From contig NZ_FQVP01000009.1 of assembly GCF_900129395.1 (NCBI RefSeq), positions 62,001 through 126,000 on the forward strand: a DNA stretch of 64,000 nucleotides. Direction: 5' to 3'. This DNA comes from Pseudosulfitobacter pseudonitzschiae (GTDB lineage: Bacteria > Pseudomonadota > Alphaproteobacteria > Rhodobacterales > Rhodobacteraceae). The stretch's first letter is position 1; every line of letters starts with the position of its first letter. The translations under genes and the position numbers were made by a program. The notes beneath the pieces are model-generated. The model was not told where the DNA came from, ran no database searches, and saw nothing but the letters and a program-made list of their open reading frames with translations. Of this stretch, positions 49,452 to 59,031 are shown piece by piece.

Positions 49452-49901
49452 GTCCTTTGCTTGTCGTGCAGAGCCTGTGAGCTGCTGCGTATCCGTTCAG
49501 GCCTCATGCGAAGACGGCGGGCGATCTCACTTGATTACGGTCCTCAAAGACCTGGCTGCAGACGATCCACCCGCCGCCGGTGCCTGCCATCCAAAAGGTG
49601 GCTGGCACCGGCCCCACCTTCGCAGAAGAGCCACGGAAAGTCTGAGACAAGGCCGCAGGCCGCCGCGCATCGCCGGGCCGTCCGCCGGCACGGCGATTTG
49701 GTTGCTGTTGCGTGTGACGGACAGGTAGGATGTGTTTGGCTGCTATTAAGTGGCAGACACTGAGGTCGGATCGCCGCACCACGGCCCGACGATGCGCGGC
49801 TTCGCGTTCCTTTTCAAACAGCAGGAATGTCCCGCACAGCGGACTTTGACCAAAACCACACCAAAGGTCCGGTTCAGGTCAAAGGTACGCGACGTTCCAC
49901 A
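49452..49901. other. Noncoding region upstream of the second IS110 transposase, with hairpin
   Basis: About 450 bases carry no recognisable gene. AAGGTGG (49595-49601) pairs with CCACCTT (49614-49620), a stem with a 12-base loop about 145 bases before the transposase start. That is where the bridge RNA of IS110-type elements is often encoded. A 10-base inverted repeat, AACCGGACCT at 48421-48430 and its complement at 49865-49874, brackets the whole IS region; its meaning is unclear. Confidence 0.45.
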
Positions 49902-50621
49902 CTAGTCTTCGAACCCGTCCCAGCCCTTGGCGCTGGCCCGCTCGAACAGCACCATATCGTCAGCGTTCAGCCCTTCGACAAAGGCGCGGTCCGTGTCGCT
50001 CAACGCCACCGGCGCCTTGGCCTTCGAGGTGTTCAGCCGCTGCACTTCGGGGGCCTCTTCGGCTCCGGCCGCACGGGCCAGCCATGCCACGATCTGCGGC
50101 TGTTTGGTCAGGGGCGCGCAAATGGTGAACTGCGCGCGGGCGTGGTTCGCCGCCTTGATCCCGGTGATGCCGCCGCGTCCGGTGACCATCTTGCACTGCA
50201 GGTTCGACACCTCGCGGTTGCCGATTGCCGCCAGCCGGCGCGCAAAATCGCCGGGCCCCATTTCCAAAAGCTCGGGGTCGGCCTGCGCCAGGTGGTGATA
50301 GGGACGCGCCTGCACATGGTGAAAGAAGGACACGAACCGTTCCACCGGATCACGCAACAAGGTCACGTAAACGCGGTCTTTCTTGGTGGACTGCACCAGC
50401 GCCGATTCATAATTGAAATGCCCGCCGATGCCCCACAACGTGTTGATGTCCTCGGGGTCGTTCTGACCGGGGACAAGATGCAGGTAACCACCGCCCGACA
50501 TATCTTCGAGGGCCGCATGAAACGACGTGCCGCCCGATTTCGGGATATGAACAAAAACCAGTTGCATGGTTTTGGGATCAAACTGATCCGGTGATGATAA
50601 CTTGATCGGAGATCCGCTCAT
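49902..50621 (-). CDS. Sulfotransferase family protein
   Basis: The 239-residue protein starts MSGSPIKLSSPDQF. The PAPS loop is LVFVHIPKSGGTSFHAALED (residues 21-40) and the 3'-phosphate motif is VTLLRDPVERFVSFFHHVQ, near 84-102. The long upstream ORF overlaps the divergent sulfotransferase and is rejected in favour of ATG 50621. It would sulfate a carbohydrate hydroxyl from PAPS. It lies divergent to another sulfotransferase gene 140 bases away, which is uncommon. Confidence 0.82.
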   Translation of the reverse strand: MSGSPIKLSSPDQFDPKTMQLVFVHIPKSGGTSFHAALEDMSGGGYLHLVPGQNDPEDINTLWGIGGHFNYESALVQSTKKDRVYVTLLRDPVERFVSFFHHVQARPYHHLAQADPELLEMGPGDFARRLAAIGNREVSNLQCKMVTGRGGITGIKAANHARAQFTICAPLTKQPQIVAWLARAAGAEEAPEVQRLNTSKAKAPVALSDTDRAFVEGLNADDMVLFERASAKGWDGFED

Positions 50622-50763
50622 TATGTGCCTGTTACTCTTCCCGTTGTACGCGATGTTATGCTTTTGGTCGTTCGTCAATACCTGCCCGATCTCGAAACGC
50701 CAAGACTTTGCAACCTGAATATGTTGAAACTGGCCCTGATTTGGCCCGATGCAAGAGGACATG

Positions 50764-51732
50764 ATGCTGAAAGACAACGAAATACGCAGCGCCTTTGCCT
50801 TGCTGATGGGACGTACGAATCTGCCCCAGCCGCTGCTGGAGCGGCATCGCAATTTTGCCGATATCGAGGCCTTGGGCCTGCACCTGATGCGCACCGACAC
50901 CTTCCGCCAACGGCTGGCCACACGGGACAACCGCGCGCTGGCCGCACCGGCAGACATGGACCGCCCGGTCACGGTGTTTCAGCACGTCCCAAAGGCGGGC
51001 GGCACCAGCCTGCACACGGCGCTGGCCGCCGCGCTGGACGTGCCGCTGTTTCCCGAACGGCGCAATGGGCTGGGCAACTGGCCGACGGCGATGCTGGCAC
51101 AGGCGCAATTCTTTTCGGGCCATTTCGACAGCGCCACGCTGGCCCTGATCCCGGGCCGCGCGGTCCGTGTGGTCACCATGCTGCGTGATCCGACGGCACG
51201 GCTCGTGTCGCTTTACCGCTATCTGCGCTCGGTTGATCCCAATGCGGCCCGCGCGCAAAAGCGCAACATGAACCTGATTCGGCTGGCCCGCGCCCATGAC
51301 GCAGAGGTCTTTTTCGCCCATCCCGATCTGGTCGCCCATCCCAGCATCGACAACGCGCAGACCCGGCAAATGGCCGGTGCGCTGGGGCTGAAATCCTGGG
51401 AAAGCCACCCTGCCCCCGACGGCGCCCGACCGCTGGCCGAAGACGCGACCGCCCTGCCCCGCGCCTGCGCCCATCTCAAAGCGATCAGCGGCGTGGCACT
51501 GCTCGAGCATCCTGCCACAATTCCGCCACTTTTTACGGCACTCGGACTGACTCCGCCGCCTGCGCTGCCACATGACAACAGAACTGATGAAAATACAGGC
51601 ACCTGGTTCTCTCCGGCGCCCCCGCTCGAAGTAACGGACAAAATCCGCCTTGCTCTCAAACCGCACATTGAGATTGATACACAATTCTACTATGCCGCAT
51701 TGCAGATGTTGACCGAACGGGGCTGTGTATGA
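50764..51732 (+). CDS. Sulfotransferase family protein with DUF4214-like N-terminus
   Basis: The 322-residue protein has the PAPS loop VFQHVPKAGGTSLHTALAAA (about residues 73-92) and VVTMLRDPTARLVSLYRYL near 136-155. Its N-terminus (NEIRSAFALLMGRTNLPQPL, then MRTDTFRQRL) resembles a DUF4214 half-repeat, like the sulfotransferase at 45870. Start 50764 is chosen because AGAGG lies 5 bases before it; ATG 50761 and 50749 are alternatives. The C-terminal third is less typical of known families. Confidence 0.8.
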   Translation: MLKDNEIRSAFALLMGRTNLPQPLLERHRNFADIEALGLHLMRTDTFRQRLATRDNRALAAPADMDRPVTVFQHVPKAGGTSLHTALAAALDVPLFPERRNGLGNWPTAMLAQAQFFSGHFDSATLALIPGRAVRVVTMLRDPTARLVSLYRYLRSVDPNAARAQKRNMNLIRLARAHDAEVFFAHPDLVAHPSIDNAQTRQMAGALGLKSWESHPAPDGARPLAEDATALPRACAHLKAISGVALLEHPATIPPLFTALGLTPPPALPHDNRTDENTGTWFSPAPPLEVTDKIRLALKPHIEIDTQFYYAALQMLTERGCV

Positions 51733-51884
51733 AGTTTTACAACACCATAGCGACCATGCCAAAGGGCACGGAACATCATTATTTAAGCACCGCATCCCGC
51801 CAGGGGTGTCATTTGAACACGACGCGTGACCGGTGTTGCCTGAAAATGCAGCATCTGCCCCGCACCAGACTTTAAGGACGACCC

Positions 51885-53084
51885 TTGGCCCGCGTTTTCA
51901 TAATCGACCCGGTCTGTGCCATGGAATATGGCCACAGCCTGAATGCTCTCAAGTATTTCGCCGATCTCGCATCGCATCACTTCGACGAGGTCCACATGGT
52001 CGCCTCGCAACACCTGCCCCGCCCCGCCGACGGCAGCGATGATGGCGTGATCCGCTTTTTCGATTTCCACTACGACTACGTGCTGAAGATCGACCGCGCA
52101 CCGGCCCCTCTGGAGCTGATGCACGTGCCCGGCCAGCGGCTCAGCCCCGAGGCCGCGGCGACGGTGGAATTCTCGCGGTTCATGACGGCCTATGACATCG
52201 GCCCCGAGGACACGCTGCTGTATCCGTCGATCGACCACTACAGCGCCCTGTCGCTGGCCAATGTGGTGGGCGGGCTGCACCCGCACCAATGTCCCGCGCT
52301 GCTGGTGCGGATGATCGCGGTGATGGAAATGACCGCGCTGAACATGACCAACCCGGATGCCTTCACGCTGGTGATCGACCGGCTCAAAGGGCTGTTGAAC
52401 GCGCGTCTGCCACTGTCGATCTGCGCCGAGACGCCGACCTTTGGCAACGTGCTGCGCCAAAGGCTGGGACAGCCGGTGCACATCGTGCCCTATTTCGCGC
52501 CGGGCATCGACCCGCTGGACATCCCGCAGGATGGACCGATCACCTTTCTGTCCGGCGGCTCGGCCCGCCCCGACAAGGGTTTCTTCCGCCTGAAACCGAT
52601 CATCGAAAGCGTGTTGACACGGCTTGACCCGTCACAGGTGCGATTCATCATCCAAGGACCGCCGGATGCGACCTTTGCCGCGCACACAGATTACATGCGC
52701 TGGCTCTATTCGCTGCCCAATGCCGAAATCCTGCCGGGCCAGGTGCCCTATAAGGAAATTGTCCGCTCGTTCCGCGACAGCCACGTGGCGCTGATGCCCT
52801 ACGCCCAGGACGTCTATGCCAACCGTGGTTCGGCCATGCTGATGGAGGCGCTGATGTTCGGACGGCTGGCGATCTGCCAGGCGGGCACAGGTTTTGCCGA
52901 TCAGGCGCGGCTGTACAATGCGGGCGCCACCTGTGGAACCGAGGATGATTTCGCCGACGCCATAGTGATGTTCGCCCAGAAATCCCCCGAAATGATCCGT
53001 GAACAGGCAGCACTGGCGCGACGCTATTACCTGGAAGACGTGGACCGCTCGTGCAGGGCCTGGATCAAGGCGGAGGCGGCATAA
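51885..53084 (+). CDS. Glycosyltransferase family 4-like protein
   Basis: The 399-residue protein starts at TTG 51885 with AAGGA 8 bases upstream. It has a Rossmann-like N-terminal half (ARVFIIDPVCAMEYGHSLNA) and a GT-B donor half with FLSGGSARPDKGFFRLKPII, then LMPYAQDVYANRGSAMLMEA and a LMFGRLAICQAGTGFAD loop. This matches GT4-type retaining transferases. Its stop overlaps the ATG of the next glycosyltransferase (TAATG), so the two are coupled. From 51733 to 51884 no gene is present. Confidence 0.82.
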   Translation: MARVFIIDPVCAMEYGHSLNALKYFADLASHHFDEVHMVASQHLPRPADGSDDGVIRFFDFHYDYVLKIDRAPAPLELMHVPGQRLSPEAAATVEFSRFMTAYDIGPEDTLLYPSIDHYSALSLANVVGGLHPHQCPALLVRMIAVMEMTALNMTNPDAFTLVIDRLKGLLNARLPLSICAETPTFGNVLRQRLGQPVHIVPYFAPGIDPLDIPQDGPITFLSGGSARPDKGFFRLKPIIESVLTRLDPSQVRFIIQGPPDATFAAHTDYMRWLYSLPNAEILPGQVPYKEIVRSFRDSHVALMPYAQDVYANRGSAMLMEALMFGRLAICQAGTGFADQARLYNAGATCGTEDDFADAIVMFAQKSPEMIREQAALARRYYLEDVDRSCRAWIKAEAA

Positions 53085-54643
53085 TGTTTTCCAAGAAAAA
53101 AATCACACCCGTTCTCGGCTCCAAACCCCGCAACACCAAGCCCCGGCTGCTGTTCGTCGACCATGTGTTCCACCGCAAGACCCGTTCGTTCGACTTTCTG
53201 GTGCGGATTTTTGAACAGGGTTTTGATGTTGAAACCAAATATGTCGACCCCTCCCTGCCCGTCGATGCGGCGCAGCTGATCGACGACAGCGAATATGTCG
53301 TGATCGGGCAGATGGATTTCCTGACGCCCCTGTTCATTGCGGCAGGTAAGAAGGTGATCGTCGTGCAGATGTATGATGGCTCGGCCGGTCTGCCGGACAC
53401 CCACTGGCAGATGAACCGCCAGGCGCGCTATCTGAACTTCTCGACCACGCTGCACGGGCGGGCGCTGTCACTGGGATGTGACAGCATGCTGGTGCGCTAT
53501 TTCACCGACCCCGCATCGGTGAAACCGGTCACCGATATGGACACGCTGCGGGGCTTCTTCTGGCAGCGGTTGCCGAAGTCGGGGATCAACCTTCCGATGG
53601 TGCGCCGCATGATGGGCGACCAGCTGGGCCATCTGCATGTGCACACCCCCGCCGACGACGGGTCAGTGTTCAACGAGGCCGATCTGGAAGGGTTCGACTA
53701 TCCGGTGACCCATTCGTCGTGGTTTGAAAAACAGTCCGACTTCGCCGCCGTGATGGACAATGCCAACGTCTTTATCGCGCCGCGCCACGCCGAAGGCATC
53801 GGCCATGCCTTTCTCGAAGCGATGGCCCGCGGTATGGTGGTGATTGCCCACGACCTGCCGACGCATAACGAATACATCCACAACTGGACCAACGGCATCC
53901 TGTTTTCCCAAGGTGTGCAGAGCATCAACCTGCGAGACCAGATGGATAAGGTGCGCGCGATCTCGGCCAATGCGCAGCTGACCATCGAACGTGGCCACAA
54001 GGCATGGGTCCAAAGCCACCCCGCGATGCTGGAATTCATCCGCACCACCCCTGCCGCGCAGATGGTGAAACATGCGGGTCTGTCGGCCAATATCGACCGG
54101 ATCATGGCCGCTTATCAACAGGGACGTGACCCCTACGAGGACGCGCTGAACCGCTTTTCGGAGACCCGCCAGCTGATGGCGTCCTGGCGTGACTTCGAAA
54201 CCGAAGCGGACCAGGCCCCCAAGAACGCCCCCGCCGACCAGACCGACATTCACGTCTTCATGGGCGAGGGCAACAGCCGTCCGCTGACCGGCTCCGGCTG
54301 GTCGGTCATCGAGGCCACCCACCGCTGGGCCGTGGCCCAGGAGGCCGACATGACCCTGCCGCTGACCCGTGACGTGGCGGTGACCGGCGTGACGCTGATG
54401 GCGCGTGCGCTGGAGCCGTGCAAGCTGACGGTCAGGCTGGGCGACACCGTGATCACCTCTGCCCCCGTGGAGCTGAAGGAAACCTTTGCGCGCATTCACC
54501 TGCCCTTGGCGAAACCGCTGCGCGCCAGTGCATCGGACGGGCTGAAGTTCACCCTGTCGATTGACAAGGTCCCGGCCCCCCACTCCCACGACCCCCGCTC
54601 GCTGAGCTTTGCGGTCAAATCGCTGAACGTCCAGACCGGCTGA
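53084..54643 (+). CDS. Glycosyltransferase family 4-like protein with extra C-terminal domain
   Basis: The 519-residue protein begins MFSKKKITPVLGSKPRN. A GT-B donor site is seen near residues 225-270 (NVFIAPRHAEGIGHAFLEAM, ARGMVVIAHDLPTHNEYI). From about residue 385 a beta-rich C-terminal domain (GSGWSVIEATHRWAVAQEAD, ... LSIDKVPAPHSHDPRSLSFA) looks like a carbohydrate-associated module also seen on other glycosyltransferases. A strong terminator follows 26 bases after the stop. Start 53084 is set by overlap with the previous stop. Confidence 0.8.
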   Translation: MFSKKKITPVLGSKPRNTKPRLLFVDHVFHRKTRSFDFLVRIFEQGFDVETKYVDPSLPVDAAQLIDDSEYVVIGQMDFLTPLFIAAGKKVIVVQMYDGSAGLPDTHWQMNRQARYLNFSTTLHGRALSLGCDSMLVRYFTDPASVKPVTDMDTLRGFFWQRLPKSGINLPMVRRMMGDQLGHLHVHTPADDGSVFNEADLEGFDYPVTHSSWFEKQSDFAAVMDNANVFIAPRHAEGIGHAFLEAMARGMVVIAHDLPTHNEYIHNWTNGILFSQGVQSINLRDQMDKVRAISANAQLTIERGHKAWVQSHPAMLEFIRTTPAAQMVKHAGLSANIDRIMAAYQQGRDPYEDALNRFSETRQLMASWRDFETEADQAPKNAPADQTDIHVFMGEGNSRPLTGSGWSVIEATHRWAVAQEADMTLPLTRDVAVTGVTLMARALEPCKLTVRLGDTVITSAPVELKETFARIHLPLAKPLRASASDGLKFTLSIDKVPAPHSHDPRSLSFAVKSLNVQTG

Positions 54644-54669
54644 GCCGCGCACAGGGACCCGAAAACGCA

Positions 54670-54697
54670 AAAGGCCCGCCAGTGATGGCGGGCCTTT
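54670..54697. terminator. Strong bidirectional terminator
   Basis: AAAGGCCCGCC (54670-54680), loop AGTGAT, GGCGGGCCTTT (54687-54697): an 11-bp perfect stem with A- and T-rich outer bases. It sits between the convergent glycosyltransferase and sulfotransferase genes and can serve both strands. Confidence 0.92.
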
Positions 54698-54718
54698 GGT
54701 CTGTCCGATGGGACAGGT

Positions 54719-55495
54719 TTACTTTTCGTAGCCGAACAGCTCGATGATATCGCCATACAGCTCGTTCAGCTCGTCGATGGTGGCCTGCTCCAGCTTGCGC
54801 TTGTGATCTCCGGGACGGATCTGGCGGCGGTGCTTGGTCACCTCTTCTTCCTGAACGTCGGCCACGTGGGCCTGGGCCAGCGCCTGGACCATGGCAGGCT
54901 TTGCCGGCAGGCCGGTGTGGTCGATCACCTGGTTCATCCACTCTTCAAAATTGTCGATGATGAACTCGTATTTGAACAGGCGCAGCTCGGGGTCCTTGCG
55001 GATCATGTCGGCATAAGCCTGCCAGCGCGGCAGCATCTTGCGGCCCTGCTTCAGCACATATTCCTCGATCGGCGGCATATCGGTGGCTTCTTCGCGCTCT
55101 TCATCGGCGCCCTGCCCCGGCTTGCGGTGGCTGAACCGTGCCGAGAAATAGAACGACGTCAGGATGTCGCGCGGATCGCGCACCACAAGGAACCGCTTGT
55201 AGGCGTCATAATCCGGGATCGCCTCGGCCTCGTTCGGCTGGCGGAAGGGACCATAGGCATAGCCGGTGGGTTGCAGATAGGTGATCGCCTCGGGCGTCAG
55301 TTCAACCTTTTCGCCCGCCTGGAAATATTCGGCCGCGATGTTCAGCATCGGCGCACCGGCGCTGCGTGCCAGTTTCTTGATGACCGAATAGAAATACCGG
55401 CTGCCTGCCTTGTGCAGGGTCCAGAAAATAATGCTCGGCCCGGCGTAATCACTGGGCGGAACCTCGATCTCTATTTTGGCGCTTTGGTCTGTCAT
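54719..55495 (-). CDS. Sulfotransferase domain protein
   Basis: The 258-residue protein begins MTDQSAKIEIEVPPSDYAG. The PAPS loop is IIFWTLHKAGSRYFYSVIKK (residues 22-41) and the 3' site is RFLVVRDPRDILTSFYFSAR near 105-124, as in Sulfotransfer_1-like enzymes. Its C-terminal half is strongly charged (HRRQIRPGDHKRKLEQAT). Start 55495 precedes the conserved part; the ORF's extra 14 residues are not needed. It is terminated by the shared hairpin. Confidence 0.82.
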   Translation of the reverse strand: MTDQSAKIEIEVPPSDYAGPSIIFWTLHKAGSRYFYSVIKKLARSAGAPMLNIAAEYFQAGEKVELTPEAITYLQPTGYAYGPFRQPNEAEAIPDYDAYKRFLVVRDPRDILTSFYFSARFSHRKPGQGADEEREEATDMPPIEEYVLKQGRKMLPRWQAYADMIRKDPELRLFKYEFIIDNFEEWMNQVIDHTGLPAKPAMVQALAQAHVADVQEEEVTKHRRQIRPGDHKRKLEQATIDELNELYGDIIELFGYEK

Positions 55496-55671
55496 GACGT
55501 AACCTATCCTTTGGGCAACGGCCCACAGCCGCAGCATTTGAAATTCAGCAATGTCTTAGCAAAAATCTACGGGCAAAACAGTCCCAATCGGTGCGGCGGC
55601 GGCCTATTCACCCCCCCCGGCTTTGATGCTAGGACACGAATGAGGATTTTATATGCACAAGGCCTTTCCCG

Positions 55672-56346
55672 ATGCTCGTCAGTCACGCCCATAAATTCAT
55701 CTATACCAAGACTCTCAAGACCGCGGGCACCTCGGTCGAAGTCTTTCTTGAACCCTATTGCCGCCCCCCCGGCACCGCCGCGGAACACCACACCGCGCAA
55801 AGCGTGACCGAATACGGAATCGTCGGCGCGCGCGGCAAGGGTTCGGGCGGCGGCAAGTTCAGAAATCACATGACGGCAGCCGCCATCAAAAAGCACATCG
55901 ACGCCGAAATCTGGGACAGCTATCACAAGTTCTGCGTGGTCAGAAATCCATATGACAAAGTGGTTTCGTGGTTCTGGATGCACTGTGCGCCCAACCTGCG
56001 CGCCGAGCTGGCAGAGCTGGATTTCGACAAGACCGTCGAAGTATTCTCGCACTGGCTGCTGGTCCGCCCCGAACTCCCCGTCGACCGTCAGGCCTATACG
56101 ATCCGTGGGCAAAAAGTGGTGGACCGCTTTGTGCGCTACGAACACCTGGACGACGATCTGGAACAGCTGTGCGCCGATCTGGATTTGGAAAACGGCGCGC
56201 TCGGCACCTATAAATCCGCCTCGCGCAGCCACCGCGATCAACCGTTCACGCGCTACTATAACAAGGAAACAGCCCAGGTCGTCGCCAAGGCGTTCGGCCC
56301 GGATTTTGCTATGCTGGACTATGACCGGAGCAGCTGGAAAGGCTGA
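55672..56346 (+). CDS. Sulfotransferase family protein
   Basis: The 224-residue protein starts MLVSHAHKFIYTKTLKTAGT. The PAPS loop is IYTKTLKTAGTSVEVFLEP (residues 10-28), and the 3'-phosphate motif FCVVRNPYDKVVSWFWMH lies near 87-104. It is short but complete for the Sulfotransfer_2-like group. It is divergent from the sulfotransferase at 54719 and followed by a strong terminator. It is the sixth sulfotransferase of the locus. Confidence 0.85.
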   Translation: MLVSHAHKFIYTKTLKTAGTSVEVFLEPYCRPPGTAAEHHTAQSVTEYGIVGARGKGSGGGKFRNHMTAAAIKKHIDAEIWDSYHKFCVVRNPYDKVVSWFWMHCAPNLRAELAELDFDKTVEVFSHWLLVRPELPVDRQAYTIRGQKVVDRFVRYEHLDDDLEQLCADLDLENGALGTYKSASRSHRDQPFTRYYNKETAQVVAKAFGPDFAMLDYDRSSWKG

Positions 56347-56374
56347 GTTTCGCCCGTTTCGCAGGCAGACAAGC

Positions 56375-56409
56375 AAAACGCCGCCCAAATAGAGGGCGGC
56401 GTTTTTTTT
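56375..56409. terminator. Strong Rho-independent terminator
   Basis: ACGCCGCCC (56378-56386) pairs with GGGCGGCGT (56394-56402) across a 7-base loop and runs into eight T on the plus strand, with AAAA on the other side. It ends the sulfotransferase transcript and can also serve the convergent fcl gene. Confidence 0.93.
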
Positions 56410-56439
56410 ACGGCTTCGGATTTGGCGGCGCGCCGCAGC

Positions 56440-57402
56440 TCAGTTTTCGACGTTTTCCAGGAACCACTGATAGGTCTGCGCCAGACCCTCTTTCAGCTCG
56501 ATGGTCGGCGTCCAGCCCAAAGCCTGCAACTTCGCCGCGCTCATCAGCTTGCGCGGGGTGCCGTCGGGCTTGGTCCGGTCGTGGCGCAATTCGCCTTCCA
56601 GGCCGACCACATCCATCACCATACGGGCCACATCGGCAATCGACTGATCGGTGCCCGAGCCGATGTTGATGTGTTCGAAATCCTCGTATTCGGCCAGCAC
56701 AAACACGGTGGCATCGGCCAGGTCGTCCACATGCAGGAACTCGCGCAGCGGCGTGCCCGTACCCCAGATCTCCATGCCACTTTCGCCTGCCTTCTTGGCG
56801 CGGTGTGCCTTGCGCATCAGCGCGGGAATCACATGACTGGATTGCAAGTCAAAGTTGTCATAGGGGCCGTACAGGTTGGTCGGCATCGCCGAGACAAAAC
56901 GCGAGCCATACTGGCGCATATAGGCCTGGCACAGCTTGATCCCGGCGATCTTTGCAACCGCGTACCATTCGTTGGTCGGCTCCAGCGGTCCGGTCAGCAG
57001 GCTGTCCTCGGTGATCGGCTGCGGCGCCAGCTTGGGATAGATGCAGGACGATCCCAGAAACACCAGCTTTTCCACGCCGACCGTGTGGGCGGTGGTGATG
57101 ATGTTGTTCTGGATGTCCATGTTATTGTACAGGAAATCCACCGGATAGGTGTCATTGGCAAGGATGCCGCCTACCTTGGCGGCGGCATCGATCACCATGT
57201 CGGGCTTGTTGGCGCCCATCCAATCCTCGACCTCGGCCCGATTCATCAGGTCGCAGCCGTCGCGGCCCACGGTCAGCACTTCGCAGTCTTCGCGCGCCAA
57301 CCTGCGCACGATGGCACTGCCAACCATGCCATTGTGGCCCGCCACCCAGATGCGTTTGCCTTTAAGCTTTTCGGACACGCCTGCCGTCAGAGATCCCGCC
57401 AC
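56440..57402 (-). CDS. fcl: GDP-L-fucose synthase
   Basis: The 320-residue epimerase/reductase has the NADP-binding IWVAGHNGMVGSAIVRRL (residues 18-35), the GSSCIYPK serine site and YAVAK (Tyr-x3-Lys) in TNEWYAVAKIAGI. The LYGPYDNFD and GTGTPLREFLHVDDLA segments are typical of GMER/Fcl. It converts GDP-4-keto-6-deoxymannose to GDP-L-fucose, completing the pathway begun by gmd. The start may be 57402 or a later in-frame codon, since residues 1-14 are poorly conserved-looking. Confidence 0.92.
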   Translation of the reverse strand: MAGSLTAGVSEKLKGKRIWVAGHNGMVGSAIVRRLAREDCEVLTVGRDGCDLMNRAEVEDWMGANKPDMVIDAAAKVGGILANDTYPVDFLYNNMDIQNNIITTAHTVGVEKLVFLGSSCIYPKLAPQPITEDSLLTGPLEPTNEWYAVAKIAGIKLCQAYMRQYGSRFVSAMPTNLYGPYDNFDLQSSHVIPALMRKAHRAKKAGESGMEIWGTGTPLREFLHVDDLADATVFVLAEYEDFEHINIGSGTDQSIADVARMVMDVVGLEGELRHDRTKPDGTPRKLMSAAKLQALGWTPTIELKEGLAQTYQWFLENVEN

Positions 57403-57507
57403 TACACTACCCTCGAAATTCCAGTTCCGAGGTCGTGTTTAGCCAGCGCCTGTCACTTTGTCCATCAATGGACAGGGGGAAGAAAGCCCATGCGCGCCCC
57501 CTTGCCT

Positions 57508-57921
57508 TCAGAACCAGCGCCCTGTCGCCTGTGCGTGCAAAATGTGATCGCCAGCGGTCACTTGCGTTGCACAAACCACGCGCGCCGCCGCTGTCGCCGT
57601 CACCGCTCCGGCATCGGCCCACAGCTCTGGCGATGTGCATGAAACCGCCACCACCGGCGGCGCGGCAAAGGCTGCGGGAAAGCTCCAGTCGGCCAGTGTC
57701 GCGTCGCGGTGCAGCGCCCCCAGCGGCATGGTGACCACCGCCAGCGTTTCAGTGCGCGTGCAAATCTGGGTGCCATCGGCAAAGCGCACGTAATCGCCCG
57801 TCGCGGTGCTGCCGCGTTCGATCACCGCCCCCGTCGGGGTGCCCGCGTCCTCGCTGACCGTCCCCACCAGATTGGCCGTGGTAAAGACCGGCGACCACTC
57901 CGACCAGGTCAAGCCACTGTC
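57508..57921 (-). pseudogene. In-frame continuation of the DUF2793 gene beyond an amber codon
   Basis: After the TAG at 57922-57924 the same minus-strand frame continues without another stop for 137 codons (DSGLTWSEWSPVFTTANLVG and on, ending in TGRWF). The composition matches the tail part of phage-like fibre or spike proteins (FADGTQICTRTE). It most likely belonged to one protein of about 450 residues. A separate start at TTG 57912 is possible but has no clear ribosome binding site. Confidence 0.65.
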
Positions 57922-58860
57922 CTAGGTCCACCGCAACCACATGAATGTCTGGTTGGCGGCAAAAACCAACTGGTTGATCCACTGGCTGGAATAACGCGCC
58001 ACGATCACCACGCCGCCCGTGCCGCCGGGGCTGTCGGGATCGGTGCCGGGAAAGTTGAAGAACCCCGACGCCATCGCCGTGGCCAGTGTCACCGTGCTGG
58101 TCGGCCCGCTTTGGCCCAGTCCAAAGGCACCGGTGCCCATCAACCGCCCGGCCGTGGTGTCATGCACCCCCGATTGCACCGCCGTGCCCGAAATCGTGCC
58201 GTTGACCAGCAGCCCCTGGGGTATATGCGGCACGGCTGTCGCGGCATCGACACGCAAGGCTTCGGCCCAGGTGCTGCCGTCGGCGCTGACCTTGACCGAA
58301 AAATCGGCGCTGCCCGCCAGCCCCATTTCCGCGTGGCCGGTGAACCCCGACTGGAACACCAGGCTGGCGGTGTCGGTGTCCGTGGCCTTGTTGATCTTCA
58401 GCTGGTGGCCCGTGCCGTCATGGGTCAGCAGGGTCGCACCGGCGGCCACCGCCAGCCGGTTGGAGGCATCGGCAGAGGTGTTCAGCCCCAGCGTTTCGGC
58501 CTCGAGATCAGGGCCGCCGGTCAGCGTGTCCCAGCCCAGCATCGCGTCATAAACCACCGCCACGCCTTCACCGGTGAAAAAGGCCAGCCAGCCCGGCAGC
58601 GGCGCGACAAAGCTCCAGCCGCCCTCCTCGCGGATGGCCACGGCCCCCGCCTGTCCGACCCAATCGCCCGAGGCCCCTGCCCCCACGATATAACGCGCGC
58701 CCACCTCCGCAACGGGCGGGCTGTCCAGATCGCGGGGGATCACCGCCAACTGGGTGATACCGTCCAGAACCCGCAGTGCGGTGTTATGGGTCACGTGCTT
58801 TTGCGCCTGGTTCGGCTGGATATAGGGAAGGGACAGAACGGCAGAGACAGTGTCGGGCAT
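57922..58860 (-). CDS. DUF2793 family phage- or GTA-like protein, probably truncated
   Basis: The 312-residue protein starts MPDTVSAVLSLPYIQPNQAQ, followed by KHVTHNTALRVLDGITQLAV, the DUF2793 signature. It continues with low-complexity beta-rich sequence (GLNTSADASNRLAVAAGATL). DUF2793 proteins occur among phage and gene-transfer-agent structural genes of Rhodobacterales. Here it stands alone inside a polysaccharide locus. A TAG at 57922-57924 stops it, while the frame continues downstream, so the original protein was about 450 residues. Start 58860 is at the conserved N-terminus. Confidence 0.75.
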   Translation of the reverse strand: MPDTVSAVLSLPYIQPNQAQKHVTHNTALRVLDGITQLAVIPRDLDSPPVAEVGARYIVGAGASGDWVGQAGAVAIREEGGWSFVAPLPGWLAFFTGEGVAVVYDAMLGWDTLTGGPDLEAETLGLNTSADASNRLAVAAGATLLTHDGTGHQLKINKATDTDTASLVFQSGFTGHAEMGLAGSADFSVKVSADGSTWAEALRVDAATAVPHIPQGLLVNGTISGTAVQSGVHDTTAGRLMGTGAFGLGQSGPTSTVTLATAMASGFFNFPGTDPDSPGGTGGVVIVARYSSQWINQLVFAANQTFMWLRWT

Positions 58861-59031
58861 GGCAGACCTCCAGGACAACAAGCGGGGCACCGCCGACGGG
58901 CGGCGGATCAGCTCGGCAAACTAGGGGGCAGAGTTAAAAAATTATGAAACACAGCGTACGGTGGGTGGCATGCCCCGGCCCCACGGCCTAGGTTGGGGCC
59001 ACCTGATTATCGCCTGATAAGGACCTATCCC

